Made by a program: the position numbers and the translations under genes. From Thermoproteota archaeon (GTDB taxonomy: Archaea; Korarchaeota; Korarchaeia; Korarchaeales; Korarchaeaceae), in NCBI GenBank assembly GCA_015521385.1, contig WAOH01000200.1, forward strand, positions 1 to 12,647: a stretch of 12,647 nucleotides of DNA. Reading direction: 5' to 3'. Each line of letters begins with the position of its first letter. Positions within the stretch are counted from its first letter, which is position 1. Positions 5,835-12,566 of the stretch are shown piece after piece. The notes under the pieces are model-generated. The model was not told the DNA's origin. It was given only the letters and a program-made list of their open reading frames with translations, and did not search any database.

Positions 5835-5850
5835 GGAGGACACCCCCTCC
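5835..5850 (-). promoter_or_regulatory. SD region able to fold into a GGAGG/CCTCC hairpin
   Basis: On the minus strand GGAGG, a 6-nt loop GGGTGT, and CCTCC form a perfect 5-bp stem just before the ATT start. If transcription begins upstream of the stem, the SD would be masked. If it begins near 5845, as the TATA spacing suggests, only the GGGTG part would be transcribed. Confidence 0.35.
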
Positions 5851-5865
5851 TACACTAGTAAGGGA

Positions 5866-5876
5866 TTACTTAAAAA
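5866..5876 (-). promoter_or_regulatory. TATA box of the dehydrogenase gene
   Basis: The minus strand reads TTTTTAAGTAA. About 26 nt downstream puts the transcription start near 5845, giving a 12-nt leader to the ATT codon or a 27-nt leader to the TTG. Confidence 0.5.
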
Positions 5877-5920
5877 GGCGATCTGGGGGATCGCATTAGG
5901 GCTTTTCGACACTATAGCGA

Positions 5921-5932
5921 CAAAAATTTTTG
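5921..5932 (-). terminator. Terminator of the MIP18-family gene
   Basis: The palindromic CAAAAATTTTTG gives a T5 run on the minus strand about 43 nt past the stop of the DUF59 gene. Spacer 5834-5974 otherwise holds only the dehydrogenase promoter. Confidence 0.4.
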
Positions 5933-5974
5933 AAAGGTTCGCCATTTCCTAAATTCAGGTGATCTTTCGGGAAC

Positions 5975-6415
5975 TCAGGACTTCTTTTCGCCTTCCTCCT
6001 CGCTACCCTTGTCGAGACCGTAGTACTTCTTGACCAGTTCGTAATAGTTTTCCACGCTTCCGTACCTCTTGAGGAAGCTTTCAGCTAAGTCGTAGCCGTA
6101 CATCTTCCTGAACTGCTCCCTCCCCCTCTCGGTCATGTCGAAGGGGGTCCAGGGCGGGAATACCTCCAGCTCTACCTTGACCTCCTCCAGCTCGGGTATC
6201 GCGCTCTTTATGCTCTCCTCGATCTGCTGGACGATCATTGAGGAATAGGGACATCCGGGGGCCGTCATGACCACCTTCATGTAGACTTTAGAATCCTCCA
6301 CCTCGAGCTTCCTGATTAGACCCAGATCGACCACATTTATGGGAATCTCAGGGTCCGTTATGAACCTCAGGGCATAGAGGACCTTGGTCTTGATCTCCTC
6401 TGGATCCATCTTCAT
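5975..6415 (-). CDS. MIP18-family (DUF59) iron-sulfur assembly protein with C-terminal extension
   Basis: This 146-aa protein has the DUF59/FeS_assembly_P fold at residues 5-90: the helix and loop ITDPEIPINVVDLGLI (19-34), and the conserved reactive cysteine C55 in MTAPGCPYSSM. Relatives (SufT, PaaD-like, human MIP18/FAM96) help mature or deliver Fe-S clusters to client proteins in the cytoplasm. Residues 91-146 go beyond the minimal domain: WTPFDMTERGREQFRKMYG is a segment often seen after this domain, and an extra Tyr-rich helix (YGSVENYYELVKKYYG) with a charged tail follows. The start at 6415 is 27 nt from the TATA centre (leaderless). A second ATG two codons later has GGTGAG upstream and could be used instead. 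It is a single-gene unit. Confidence 0.9.
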   Translation of the reverse strand: MKMDPEEIKTKVLYALRFITDPEIPINVVDLGLIRKLEVEDSKVYMKVVMTAPGCPYSSMIVQQIEESIKSAIPELEEVKVELEVFPPWTPFDMTERGREQFRKMYGYDLAESFLKRYGSVENYYELVKKYYGLDKGSEEEGEKKS

Positions 6416-6436
6416 CTCACCATAGTGCCCCTACTG

Positions 6437-6448
6437 AAATAAAAATAA
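6437..6448 (-). promoter_or_regulatory. TATA box of the DUF59 gene, possibly doubling as terminator of the upstream protease gene
   Basis: The minus strand reads TTATTTTTATTT. It lies 27 nt before the DUF59 start and begins 13 nt after the TGA of the membrane protease gene (6463-6461), so the same T-rich string may both end one transcript and start the next. Confidence 0.5.
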
Positions 6449-6460
6449 CTATGGTGAAGA

Positions 6461-7306
6461 TCACCCTTTGCCGCCCTCGCCCTTGGGTAGGGCGGGGAAG
6501 AACTCCACGCTCTGCGTCCTAGTCTTCAGAGGTTGCGGGAAGAGCTCCATGAGCTGGTAGACCTCGGCGGGCACATCGGTGGAGACCGGTAGACCGAGCT
6601 CCCTCGCTACCTCCACCGTTATTGGGTAGTCGTGGGTCCATCTTCCTTCCGTGAGTATTCTCGCCACCTCTTCGGCCCTCTCCCTGCCGAGCTTATCCTC
6701 AAGCAACCACGCCACTAGGCTCCTGACCTGATTTATCGCCTTCTCCGCAACATCAGCGAGTATCAGGGTTTGATCGTCCACTTTATCGATGCTCTTCTTC
6801 TCCACGACCTTCAACAGAGATGGAGCGGGGAACTGACCGAGTTGAGGATCCACAGGACCCAGAACGGCGTTCTCATCCATGATTATCTCGTCAGCCGCTA
6901 GGGCTATCAGGGTACCACCGCTCATGGCGTAGTGAGGGACTATAACCGTGGTCTTCGCAGGGTGCTTCTTCAAAGCCCTAGCTATCTGAGAGGCTGCCAG
7001 CACGAGTCCGCCGGGGGTGTGTATTATCAGGTCGATCGGCGTGTCGGGGGGCGTAGACCTTATCGCTCTCAGGACGCTCTCCGAATCGTCGATATCGATG
7101 AACTTGTAGAAGGGTATCCCGAAAAGACCGATGGATTCCTCCCTATGGATGAGGGTTATCACACTGCTCCCCCTCTTCCTAGCCAAGGCCTCCATGACCT
7201 TTCTCCTAGCATTCTGGATGGCCCTGTGCTGGAGTTGGGGAGCCATGAGCAGGTAGAATATGAATAGCCACCACAGGAGGGATATGGGATCCAGCCACAT
7301 ACTCAT
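6461..7306 (-). CDS. Membrane-anchored ClpP/SppA-like serine protease (SDH_sah family)
   Basis: This 281-aa protein starts with a tryptophan-rich transmembrane helix (residues 4-22), then a ClpP/crotonase-fold domain. Visible motifs are IIHTPGG (94-100, oxyanion loop), the nucleophile S129 in HYAMSGGT with the following helix, and DENAVLGPVDPQLGQ (144-158). These are characteristic of the archaeal SDH_sah family related to signal peptide peptidase SppA, which cleaves membrane or signal-peptide remnants. The active domain would lie next to the membrane. The C-terminus is Pro/Gly-rich. Start candidates are ATG at 7306 and ATG at 7300. A weak CTTAAAGG box centred near 7327 would allow leaderless initiation, but the 19-nt gap to the CPBP gene also allows co-transcription. 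Confidence 0.87.
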   Translation of the reverse strand: MSMWLDPISLLWWLFIFYLLMAPQLQHRAIQNARRKVMEALARKRGSSVITLIHREESIGLFGIPFYKFIDIDDSESVLRAIRSTPPDTPIDLIIHTPGGLVLAASQIARALKKHPAKTTVIVPHYAMSGGTLIALAADEIIMDENAVLGPVDPQLGQFPAPSLLKVVEKKSIDKVDDQTLILADVAEKAINQVRSLVAWLLEDKLGRERAEEVARILTEGRWTHDYPITVEVARELGLPVSTDVPAEVYQLMELFPQPLKTRTQSVEFFPALPKGEGGKG

Positions 7307-7325
7307 TAGGTGATGGATGAAACCT

Positions 7326-8036
7326 TTAAGGTAAGCGGTCGTTCAGTCTCACAAATCTCAAGGCTAGGAGGAGCAGCAGGAACTCGATCATCACAACTAC
7401 CGATGCCTCAGGTCCGAAGTCACCACCGGTTATGAGGTCTGGTCCGGTGAGTTCAGACCGGAGGATGCTGGGCCCCCTGAGCCCGCTCGTGGGATATCCC
7501 CAGATATGCTCCATCAATATGTTCCAAGTGAAGTGCATCGATATGGAGGGCGCGAGGCCCCACTCGTACCTCATCACCCCTAGGGCGAGGCCAGCTAGGA
7601 ATATCCCGACGAAGGCTTGAGGCCCGAATCCCGGGTTGAAAATGTGGATGATCGAGAAGGCAAGGGAAGAGGCTATGAGGGCGCCGCCCGAGAACCTCAG
7701 TAGGGGGTAACCCCTGTAGACCGCCTCCTCCCACGTGGCGACGGACAGGTGGAAGATAGAGAACTCTAAGAGGATGGATGGATCCAGCACACCAATCTCA
7801 ACTCGCGAGAACGGCAGGAGTGGGAGCGTCATCAGAAATGCGAGTACCGATGCTAAAACAGATCTCTTCAGCGTGCCCGTATTTGGATCCTCTTTCTCGT
7901 ACATGACCAGTATAGCAAACACAGCTAGGGAGATTATCGCCCTGAGATACACGCTTGGAACGGCCATCATGAAGAGCGTGGTCGTAAAGAGGAAGGCTAG
8001 GGCTTTCCCTAGCCAGTTGAGGTCCTCCCCTCTCAT
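7326..8036 (-). CDS. CPBP-family intramembrane glutamic endopeptidase
   Basis: The 236-aa form starts at the ATG at 8036, which overlaps the stop of the thioredoxin gene (ATGA). A GTG at 8102 is also open, but it would prepend a highly charged stretch that only mirrors the thioredoxin lysine tail in another frame. About six hydrophobic helices are visible. All three CPBP (Abi/CAAX-protease) motifs are present: E103-E104-x3-R108 in WEEAVYRG, FSIIH (127-131) and HFTWN (168-172). Such enzymes (Rce1, MroQ relatives) cleave substrates within the membrane. Between the last motif and the final helix is a polar loop of about 35 residues (180-212). It lies between a tethered thioredoxin and a membrane serine protease, which suggests envelope protein processing (inference). 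Confidence 0.88.
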   Translation of the reverse strand: MRGEDLNWLGKALAFLFTTTLFMMAVPSVYLRAIISLAVFAILVMYEKEDPNTGTLKRSVLASVLAFLMTLPLLPFSRVEIGVLDPSILLEFSIFHLSVATWEEAVYRGYPLLRFSGGALIASSLAFSIIHIFNPGFGPQAFVGIFLAGLALGVMRYEWGLAPSISMHFTWNILMEHIWGYPTSGLRGPSILRSELTGPDLITGGDFGPEASVVVMIEFLLLLLALRFVRLNDRLP

Positions 8037-8764
8037 TTTTTGCCCTTGCTCTTCTTTTTCTTCTTTGTCGTCTCGAACTTCTTCAGGGTCTTGTAATACC
8101 AAGCACCGAATACGACGACCAATGCCACTCCCAGGCCTATAAGAATCATGTGACCCAGTTTTAGACCTGAACCACCGGCTTCCCCACTGGGAGTAGTACT
8201 CCCGGTCTTCCCCGTGGAGCCGGGCTCCGTTGCTGGGGAAGTGTAGTTGCCTTGAGGCTGAGGTGTAGCTCCGAGTAGTTCACTCACCACGTCGGTTATT
8301 TGCTGAGGTGGGACTGCTCCCCTTACTATACTCGCGACTTTCCCCTCTTGGTCGATCACCAGCATAGTCGGGACGGCCCTCACGCCATACTTCTCAGCGA
8401 TGTAATTGGCATCAGGTACCAGCCTCCAGTTGGAGGGGGGATCCAGCGACTCGTAGAACTTGATAGCCTTGTCTTGGGGACTGGAAACCATCATAACGAT
8501 GCACATCACATCATCTCTCTCCAGACTAGCGTCCTTCCATGCCTTAGACAGAGCTGGAAGCTCCTCTCTGCAGTGGGGGCACCATTCAGCCGCGAAGACC
8601 AGCACATATACCTTACCCTTGAGCTTCTCGGTGGAGACCCTATCTCCCTCGTAGGTCGGGACGTTGAAGTAAGGAGCTTCCTCACCCTCCTGCGGGAGGG
8701 CGAATGCAAATAGGAGGGGGAACGTCAAGAGTATCAGCAGGGCGATTGGCAGGGTGCGCATCAT
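8033..8764 (-). CDS. TlpA-like thioredoxin, extracytoplasmic, with C-terminal membrane anchor
   Basis: This 243-aa protein has a signal peptide (residues 1-23, hydrophobic LPIALLILLTFPLLFAFA), a TlpA/AhpC-TSA-type thioredoxin fold (about 28-166) with active site W61-C-P-H-C65 and cis-proline P132 in AVPT, a Ser/Thr/Gly/Pro linker (167-200), a transmembrane helix (203-224) and a lysine-rich cytoplasmic tail (KKKKKSKGKK). The topology places the redox domain outside the cell, tethered to the membrane. Members reduce or isomerise disulfides of envelope proteins or cytochrome c apoproteins; the client is unknown. The start ATG at 8764 overlaps the phosphatase stop (ATGA). A second ATG follows at 8761. 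C88 is an extra cysteine outside the active site. Confidence 0.9.
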   Translation of the reverse strand: MMRTLPIALLILLTFPLLFAFALPQEGEEAPYFNVPTYEGDRVSTEKLKGKVYVLVFAAEWCPHCREELPALSKAWKDASLERDDVMCIVMMVSSPQDKAIKFYESLDPPSNWRLVPDANYIAEKYGVRAVPTMLVIDQEGKVASIVRGAVPPQQITDVVSELLGATPQPQGNYTSPATEPGSTGKTGSTTPSGEAGGSGLKLGHMILIGLGVALVVVFGAWYYKTLKKFETTKKKKKSKGKK

Positions 8765-9702
8765 AGCCTGACGACCTCCATCTTCCTACCATCGTACAGA
8801 GCCACGGTGGGCGGAATGCCGTAATACCTACATGTGAAGACTGATAATAATATGCTCCTCATACCCTCTATACCGGTCTCACCGTTGAAAAGCCAGGCAT
8901 GGCCCTCTGGATAGGCCTCGTGAGCCCTCACCATCCCCTTCAGCCCGTTGGATTTGAGAAACGACTCGAGAGCCTTCCTGCCATAGTACTTGGTCCCTCC
9001 TCCCCTGCTGTAGTTCTCTCCGAACTCCTCTATCCCCTCGTATGGATCGTTCCAGAGGAGTTGAAAGGCTATCCTGTCGCTGGGTATCATGTCCTTCTTG
9101 GGGAGCTTCCTTATCTGCTTTAGCGACTTCAGCCCCTCAGCGATGCCCCCGTGAAGGGCGAGAAGGCCGGAGACCTCGGCAGCATAGGGCAGGTTCGCGA
9201 ACACTTCGTTGTACTTCATGAACAGGAAGGGCCACTCCGAACCGTAAGTGTGGTAGAGCGTCTCCATGAACCCGTAGTTGAGATTCACGACCGGGGACTC
9301 ATGGTTCCCCCTGAGCAGGATCACCCTGTCCGGGTGCCTGTAGTAATTGGCCAGGAGGAAGTTGGCGTTCTCCACCTGCTTCTTCCCCCTGTCGACGTAA
9401 TCTCCCAAGAAAACGATCTTGTGATCCTTGAATCTCCTCAATACTTCTTTGGACGAGTCGAAATCCCCGTGAGTATCACCCACGAAGACTACCTTCCCCC
9501 TTACCTTCTTCACTTGCGGCTCTCCAGATAATCTGGACTCCACGGCTCTCAGAAAGGACATAGCCTCCTCAAACTCGAGGACCTCTCCCTTTGCGGCTTT
9601 ATCCAAGACTTCCTCGAGGTCCTTCCTCCCCTCGCTTCCTTCTTCTCTACTCCCCCTTACCCTTGACAGGAGTTCACTGAGAAGCTTCATGGGGAGTGAC
9701 AC
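8761..9702 (-). CDS. PPP-family metallophosphatase (Ser/Thr protein phosphatase type)
   Basis: The 313-aa frame has all PPP signatures: GDTHGD (75-80), GDYVDRG (100-106), RGNHE (131-135), LWNDP (216-220), GGGTKYYG (234-241) and RAHE (259-262), which provide the two-metal site of PP1/PP2A-like enzymes. The 65-residue N-terminal region is charged and helical and precedes the catalytic core. It probably dephosphorylates Ser/Thr residues in the cytoplasm. Two starts compete. GTG at 9702 gives 313 aa. ATG at 9690 (309 aa) lies 26 nt from a TTTATCC box and has AGGGTG 9 nt upstream; I prefer the ATG but give the longer frame. It is first of a run with thioredoxin, CPBP and SppA-like genes and lies 42 nt after AlaX. 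Confidence 0.9.
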   Translation of the reverse strand: MSLPMKLLSELLSRVRGSREEGSEGRKDLEEVLDKAAKGEVLEFEEAMSFLRAVESRLSGEPQVKKVRGKVVFVGDTHGDFDSSKEVLRRFKDHKIVFLGDYVDRGKKQVENANFLLANYYRHPDRVILLRGNHESPVVNLNYGFMETLYHTYGSEWPFLFMKYNEVFANLPYAAEVSGLLALHGGIAEGLKSLKQIRKLPKKDMIPSDRIAFQLLWNDPYEGIEEFGENYSRGGGTKYYGRKALESFLKSNGLKGMVRAHEAYPEGHAWLFNGETGIEGMRSILLSVFTCRYYGIPPTVALYDGRKMEVVRL

Positions 9703-9712
9703 CCTGAAGCAC

Positions 9713-9719
9713 GGATAAA
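9713..9719 (-). promoter_or_regulatory. Possible TATA box of the phosphatase gene
   Basis: The minus strand reads TTTATCC, centred 26 nt from the ATG at 9690. No T-tract separates it from the AlaX stop (9747-9745), so read-through from AlaX is also possible. Confidence 0.35.
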
Positions 9720-9744
9720 CCCTTTGAACCTTTTGTCGTTCCCC

Positions 9745-10452
9745 TCAGGGTTCGAGGGTGAAGTGAATCCTCCTGTTGTTCTTCCCCTTGTTCTCCAGTT
9801 TCAGGAAGACTATCCTCCCCACCTCCTTAGTATTAGCCACATGGGGGCCGCCATCGGCCTGGATGTCCAGCCCCTCTATCTCCACTATTCTGAGCTTCTG
9901 GACGCTCGGGGGAAGGGCCTTGGCCAGCTTCACTATGCCGGGTATCTTCATCGCCTCCTCCCTCGGGAGGTAGTATATCTTGACCGGTAGTCCCTTGGCC
10001 AGCTCCTCGTTCGTCTCAGCAATGGCCTTCTCCACCAGTTCCCTGTCGGGCCTCTCCAAGTTGACATCGACCCTGCTCCTGTCGGGTCCCACCTTGTTCC
10101 CGGTGACGAGCACCCCATACTTCTGGTTCATCACGGCTATGAGGGCGTGGAGTGCCGTGTGCATCCTCATCACTCTGTACCTCCTCTCCCAGTCGATCAC
10201 GCCCTTCACCACGTCTCCTGGGGAGAGGGAGTGCCCCGGAACCCTGTGCCACACCTTCCCCCCTTCCTTCCTCACCTCCTCGACGCGATACTCCTCTTCT
10301 CCCTTCAGTAGGACCCCCGTGTCGCTGGGCAGACCGCCGCCAACTGGATAGAAGGCCGTCCGATTCAATATGACCCGGTCCTCGGTGGTCTCGACGACTT
10401 CGGCCTCGAACTCCCTAAGGTAAGAGTCATCCATGTAGAGCAGCTCCGTCAT
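9745..10452 (-). CDS. alaX: Alanyl-tRNA editing protein AlaX (medium form)
   Basis: This 235-aa protein combines the N-terminal beta-barrel seen in AlaX-M (TAFYPVGGGLPSDTG at 32-46) with the AlaRS/ThrRS-type editing domain. Zinc-site residues H98 and H102 are in MHTALH, and the second half-site is DIQADGGPHVANTKEVG (196-212) with H204. AlaX proteins hydrolyse Ser (or Gly) mischarged on tRNA-Ala. Deviations from what I know as the usual forms are GGGL instead of GGGQ, and DGGPH where AlaRS has CGGTH; an Asp in place of the Cys may be usual in some archaeal AlaX-M. The ATG at 10452 has GGTG 5 nt upstream. An out-of-frame ATG at 10468 with GGGGAGGG in front opens a 13-codon ORF across the start. 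It diverges from the surface-protein gene. Confidence 0.93.
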   Translation of the reverse strand: MTELLYMDDSYLREFEAEVVETTEDRVILNRTAFYPVGGGLPSDTGVLLKGEEEYRVEEVRKEGGKVWHRVPGHSLSPGDVVKGVIDWERRYRVMRMHTALHALIAVMNQKYGVLVTGNKVGPDRSRVDVNLERPDRELVEKAIAETNEELAKGLPVKIYYLPREEAMKIPGIVKLAKALPPSVQKLRIVEIEGLDIQADGGPHVANTKEVGRIVFLKLENKGKNNRRIHFTLEP

Positions 10453-10530
10453 GGTCGCACCGGGACATCGCCCTCCCCGAACTCATAATCCTGTCGGTCG
10501 TGGGAGGGATAGGCTAAGATCGAACAAACG

Positions 10531-10540
10531 TATTTAATAT
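10531..10540 (+). promoter_or_regulatory. TATA box of the surface-protein gene
   Basis: TATTTAATAT is centred about 25 nt before the ATG at 10560, so the mRNA should start at or next to the start codon. The sequence is nearly symmetric and could also serve AlaX on the other strand, with a leader of some 58 nt. Confidence 0.55.
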
Positions 10541-10559
10541 CGGGAGGGGAGAGTGAGAG

Positions 10560-11978
10560 ATGACATCTAGGTCAGGATCCCTACTGCTGCTCATCCTCCT
10601 CGTACTACCGTTGGTGAGGGTCGCCCCTCAGCGGCAATGGGACCTCTCTATCGACAGGATAACGGTGCTACCCCTCAACGGGGAGGTGCAGCAGGGTCAG
10701 CCTCTCACCCTCACCATATACGTCAGGAACAAGGAGTCGAGGGTCTTCTCCGGTATCGTAAAGGTGAGCGTGTTCGTGGACGGGGATCTGAAGGTGGTCG
10801 AGTTCTGGGAGATAGGTAACGTATCGAAGGGTTCGATACCCATTCCCGCCGGGGGATACACTACCATCACCACCAAGGTGCTAACCTCCAACCTGACCGT
10901 GGGGGTCCACGATCTGAAGGTGACGGTGGAACCCAAGGAATATGGGGATCCGAGACCCGAGGACAACGTCTATCTGATGAAGTTCTCGGTGATCCCGCTG
11001 GTCGAGGCTTTCATAGATGTGGAGAGGGAGATGATCCAAGGGAGAGAGTACTTCGTGAAGGTCCACATACCCAATCCCTCGGGTGATGCCCTCGATCTGA
11101 GGGTGAGGCTGTTCGTCAACGGTACTGAGGTAGGGGCCCAAAGCGTTTACGTCCCCCCGAAGTCCATATCAATGGCCGAATTCTCCCTCACTCCCACCTC
11201 AACTGGAAGTCTGGAACTGACGGCCCTTATAACTAGGGGTGAGAGGCCATACAGCCAAGCCTCGGCCTCTGTAAAGGTCAAACCTTCGTGCGATGTCCGT
11301 GTGAAGGAGGTCTCCGTTCCCAAGAGAGTTCAGAGGGGCGAGGTGCTCACGGGCAAGGTCAGGGTTGGAAACGGAGGCCTCTCCCCATCTAGGATCAACG
11401 TATCTGTGTACGTCGACGACTCGCTCGTTGATTCCCAGCTGCTCGAGGCCATATCTCCAAAGGGAGAGGCTTCAATAGATATAGAGGTCCCGACCCTAGG
11501 CCTGTCGGTCGGGAATCACACGCTGACCGTGTCCCTCATACCCTTGGATGCGGTCGATGTGAACAGGGCCGATAACGACCACTCGCTCTCCTTCCAGGTA
11601 ATGCCCCTCCCCGTCTCCATGTCGGCCTCACCCTCTGATGGCTCTATAGAGGTTAACCTGTCGAACGCTGGGAGCGTGCTGGGGACCTTCGATGTGATCC
11701 TGCTCAGGGATGGCGGGGAGGTCGACCACAGTTCGGTCACACTCGATCCGGGATCCAGCCAAGTCATAGTGTTCAAGGGGGTCACCCCGGGCAATTACAC
11801 TGTACCGGTGCTCAGCTACGGGATAGCGGTTGCCTCCGCAGCGGTAACCGTGAGCGGCTTTTCGACCTCCGGCGAGGGCATTTCGCCGTACTGGGGGCTC
11901 GTTATAGGAATAGCGGTCGCTCTCGCTGCCTATTTCGCCGTCACCAAAGCTAGAAGGAAGAAGTGGCCATCCTCATGA
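10560..11978 (+). CDS. Secreted CARDB-like repeat surface protein with C-terminal membrane anchor
   Basis: This 472-aa protein has a signal peptide (residues 1-22), four beta-rich immunoglobulin-like modules and a C-terminal transmembrane helix (444-462) with a basic cytoplasmic tail (KARRKKWPSS). Module limits are about 28-146, 147-241, 243-350 and 351-432. Modules 1 and 3 show the CARDB pattern: a GQPLTLTIYVRN or GEVLTGKVRVGNGG strand, VFVDG/VYVDD, and an ending with EDNVYLMKF or ADNDHSLSF. Modules 2 and 4 are shorter and more divergent. Seven N-x-S/T sequons (N88, N111, N187, N280, N319, N366, N412) suit N-glycosylation of an external domain. CARDB-type modules occur in archaeal adhesion and cell-surface proteins; no enzymatic domain is seen. 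It is leaderless and heads a plus-strand cluster with small membrane and pilin-like proteins. Confidence 0.82.
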   Translation: MTSRSGSLLLLILLVLPLVRVAPQRQWDLSIDRITVLPLNGEVQQGQPLTLTIYVRNKESRVFSGIVKVSVFVDGDLKVVEFWEIGNVSKGSIPIPAGGYTTITTKVLTSNLTVGVHDLKVTVEPKEYGDPRPEDNVYLMKFSVIPLVEAFIDVEREMIQGREYFVKVHIPNPSGDALDLRVRLFVNGTEVGAQSVYVPPKSISMAEFSLTPTSTGSLELTALITRGERPYSQASASVKVKPSCDVRVKEVSVPKRVQRGEVLTGKVRVGNGGLSPSRINVSVYVDDSLVDSQLLEAISPKGEASIDIEVPTLGLSVGNHTLTVSLIPLDAVDVNRADNDHSLSFQVMPLPVSMSASPSDGSIEVNLSNAGSVLGTFDVILLRDGGEVDHSSVTLDPGSSQVIVFKGVTPGNYTVPVLSYGIAVASAAVTVSGFSTSGEGISPYWGLVIGIAVALAAYFAVTKARRKKWPSS

Positions 11979-11980
11979 AA

Positions 11981-12004
11981 TTTTTCCCATTTTACCGCGG
12001 TTTT
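11981..12004 (+). terminator. T-rich terminator after the surface-protein gene
   Basis: Three T runs (T5 at 11981-11985, T4 at 11990-11993, T4 at 12001-12004) follow two nt past the TGA, the usual archaeal terminator form. It would separate the surface-protein transcript, at least partly, from the small genes downstream. Confidence 0.45.
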
Positions 12005-12048
12005 CGACGGATCAATACCCATCCACCGCTAGAAGTGTGGGAGGTCGC

Positions 12049-12177
12049 ATGAGAGAGGTGCTGTTCCTTATCGTACTCCCGGCAGCTCTGGCTGCCTCGC
12101 TCATGGTGGATCCTCGGTCTTACCCGGTGGTGGCAGCGACCGTTTACCTGCTGGCGTGGTGGAGGATGAGGAGATGA
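12049..12177 (+). CDS. Small membrane protein of 42 aa
   Basis: A strong SD in GGGAGGTCGC precedes ATG at 12049. The 42 codons (starting MREVLFLIVLPAALAAS and ending LAWWRMRR) encode two short hydrophobic stretches, residues 4-19 and 26-38, joined by DPRSYP, with a basic C-terminus, so probably a hairpin of two membrane helices. The stop TGA overlaps the ATG of the next gene (ATGA, 12174-12177), and coupling supports it being real. I do not recognise the family. Candidates by context are a small accessory membrane subunit of a pilus or secretion machine. Confidence 0.65.
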   Translation: MREVLFLIVLPAALAASLMVDPRSYPVVAATVYLLAWWRMRR

Positions 12178-12566
12178 GGGCTTCCTTGGAGAGGGCCCTC
12201 TTGATGGCGGCAGGACTGGCTCTGATACTGTACTCGGTCAACGGGCCCGTAAGTAGGGCCATGAAGTCGTTAGAGGAGAGGAGGTCCATAAACTGCGTGA
12301 ACACGGCTGCGAAGTCCATAGACTTGGCTGTGATGAATTCGCTGGGGGGCGGCCTCTCGGAAACCTACGTGTACCTCCCGTGCGAGGTGACTGTCTCCTG
12401 CAATGGTTACGTGGTCGAAGTTAGCTCGGGAAACGCCTCCGCCAGCCTCAGGTATCCCTTCGAGGTGAGGTGTCATGGCGAGGCCTCGGGCTTCGGCAGG
12501 TTCGTCAGCGCGTGGCGGGATGAGTACGTGTCGTTGGGGTGGGCGGGAGCATGGAGGAGGGACTGA
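12174..12566 (+). CDS. Pilin-like single-pass membrane protein with four external cysteines
   Basis: Starting at the ATG at 12174 (SD GGAGGATGAGGAG, coupled to the preceding stop) gives 130 aa. A GTG at 12156 would add MVEDEE but lies inside the previous gene. Residues 7-22 (RALLMAAGLALILYSV) are a single N-terminal hydrophobic helix continuing into an amphipathic segment (VSRAMKSLEERRS), the layout of type IV pilins and pseudopilins, although no clear class III signal-peptide cleavage motif is visible. The remaining domain is small and beta-rich, with cysteines at 41, 70, 76 and 100 that could form two disulfides outside the cell, and an N-x-S site at N87. It overlaps the next gene by 16 nt. 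I do not recognise the family; the pilin idea is inference. Confidence 0.65.
   Translation: MRASLERALLMAAGLALILYSVNGPVSRAMKSLEERRSINCVNTAAKSIDLAVMNSLGGGLSETYVYLPCEVTVSCNGYVVEVSSGNASASLRYPFEVRCHGEASGFGRFVSAWRDEYVSLGWAGAWRRD

Noticed and set aside
8037..8102. Extension of the CPBP protease start to the GTG at 8102
   Set aside because: The extra 22 residues are a charged by-product of reading the thioredoxin lysine tail in another frame; the ATG with the 4-nt overlap gives a normal N-terminus.
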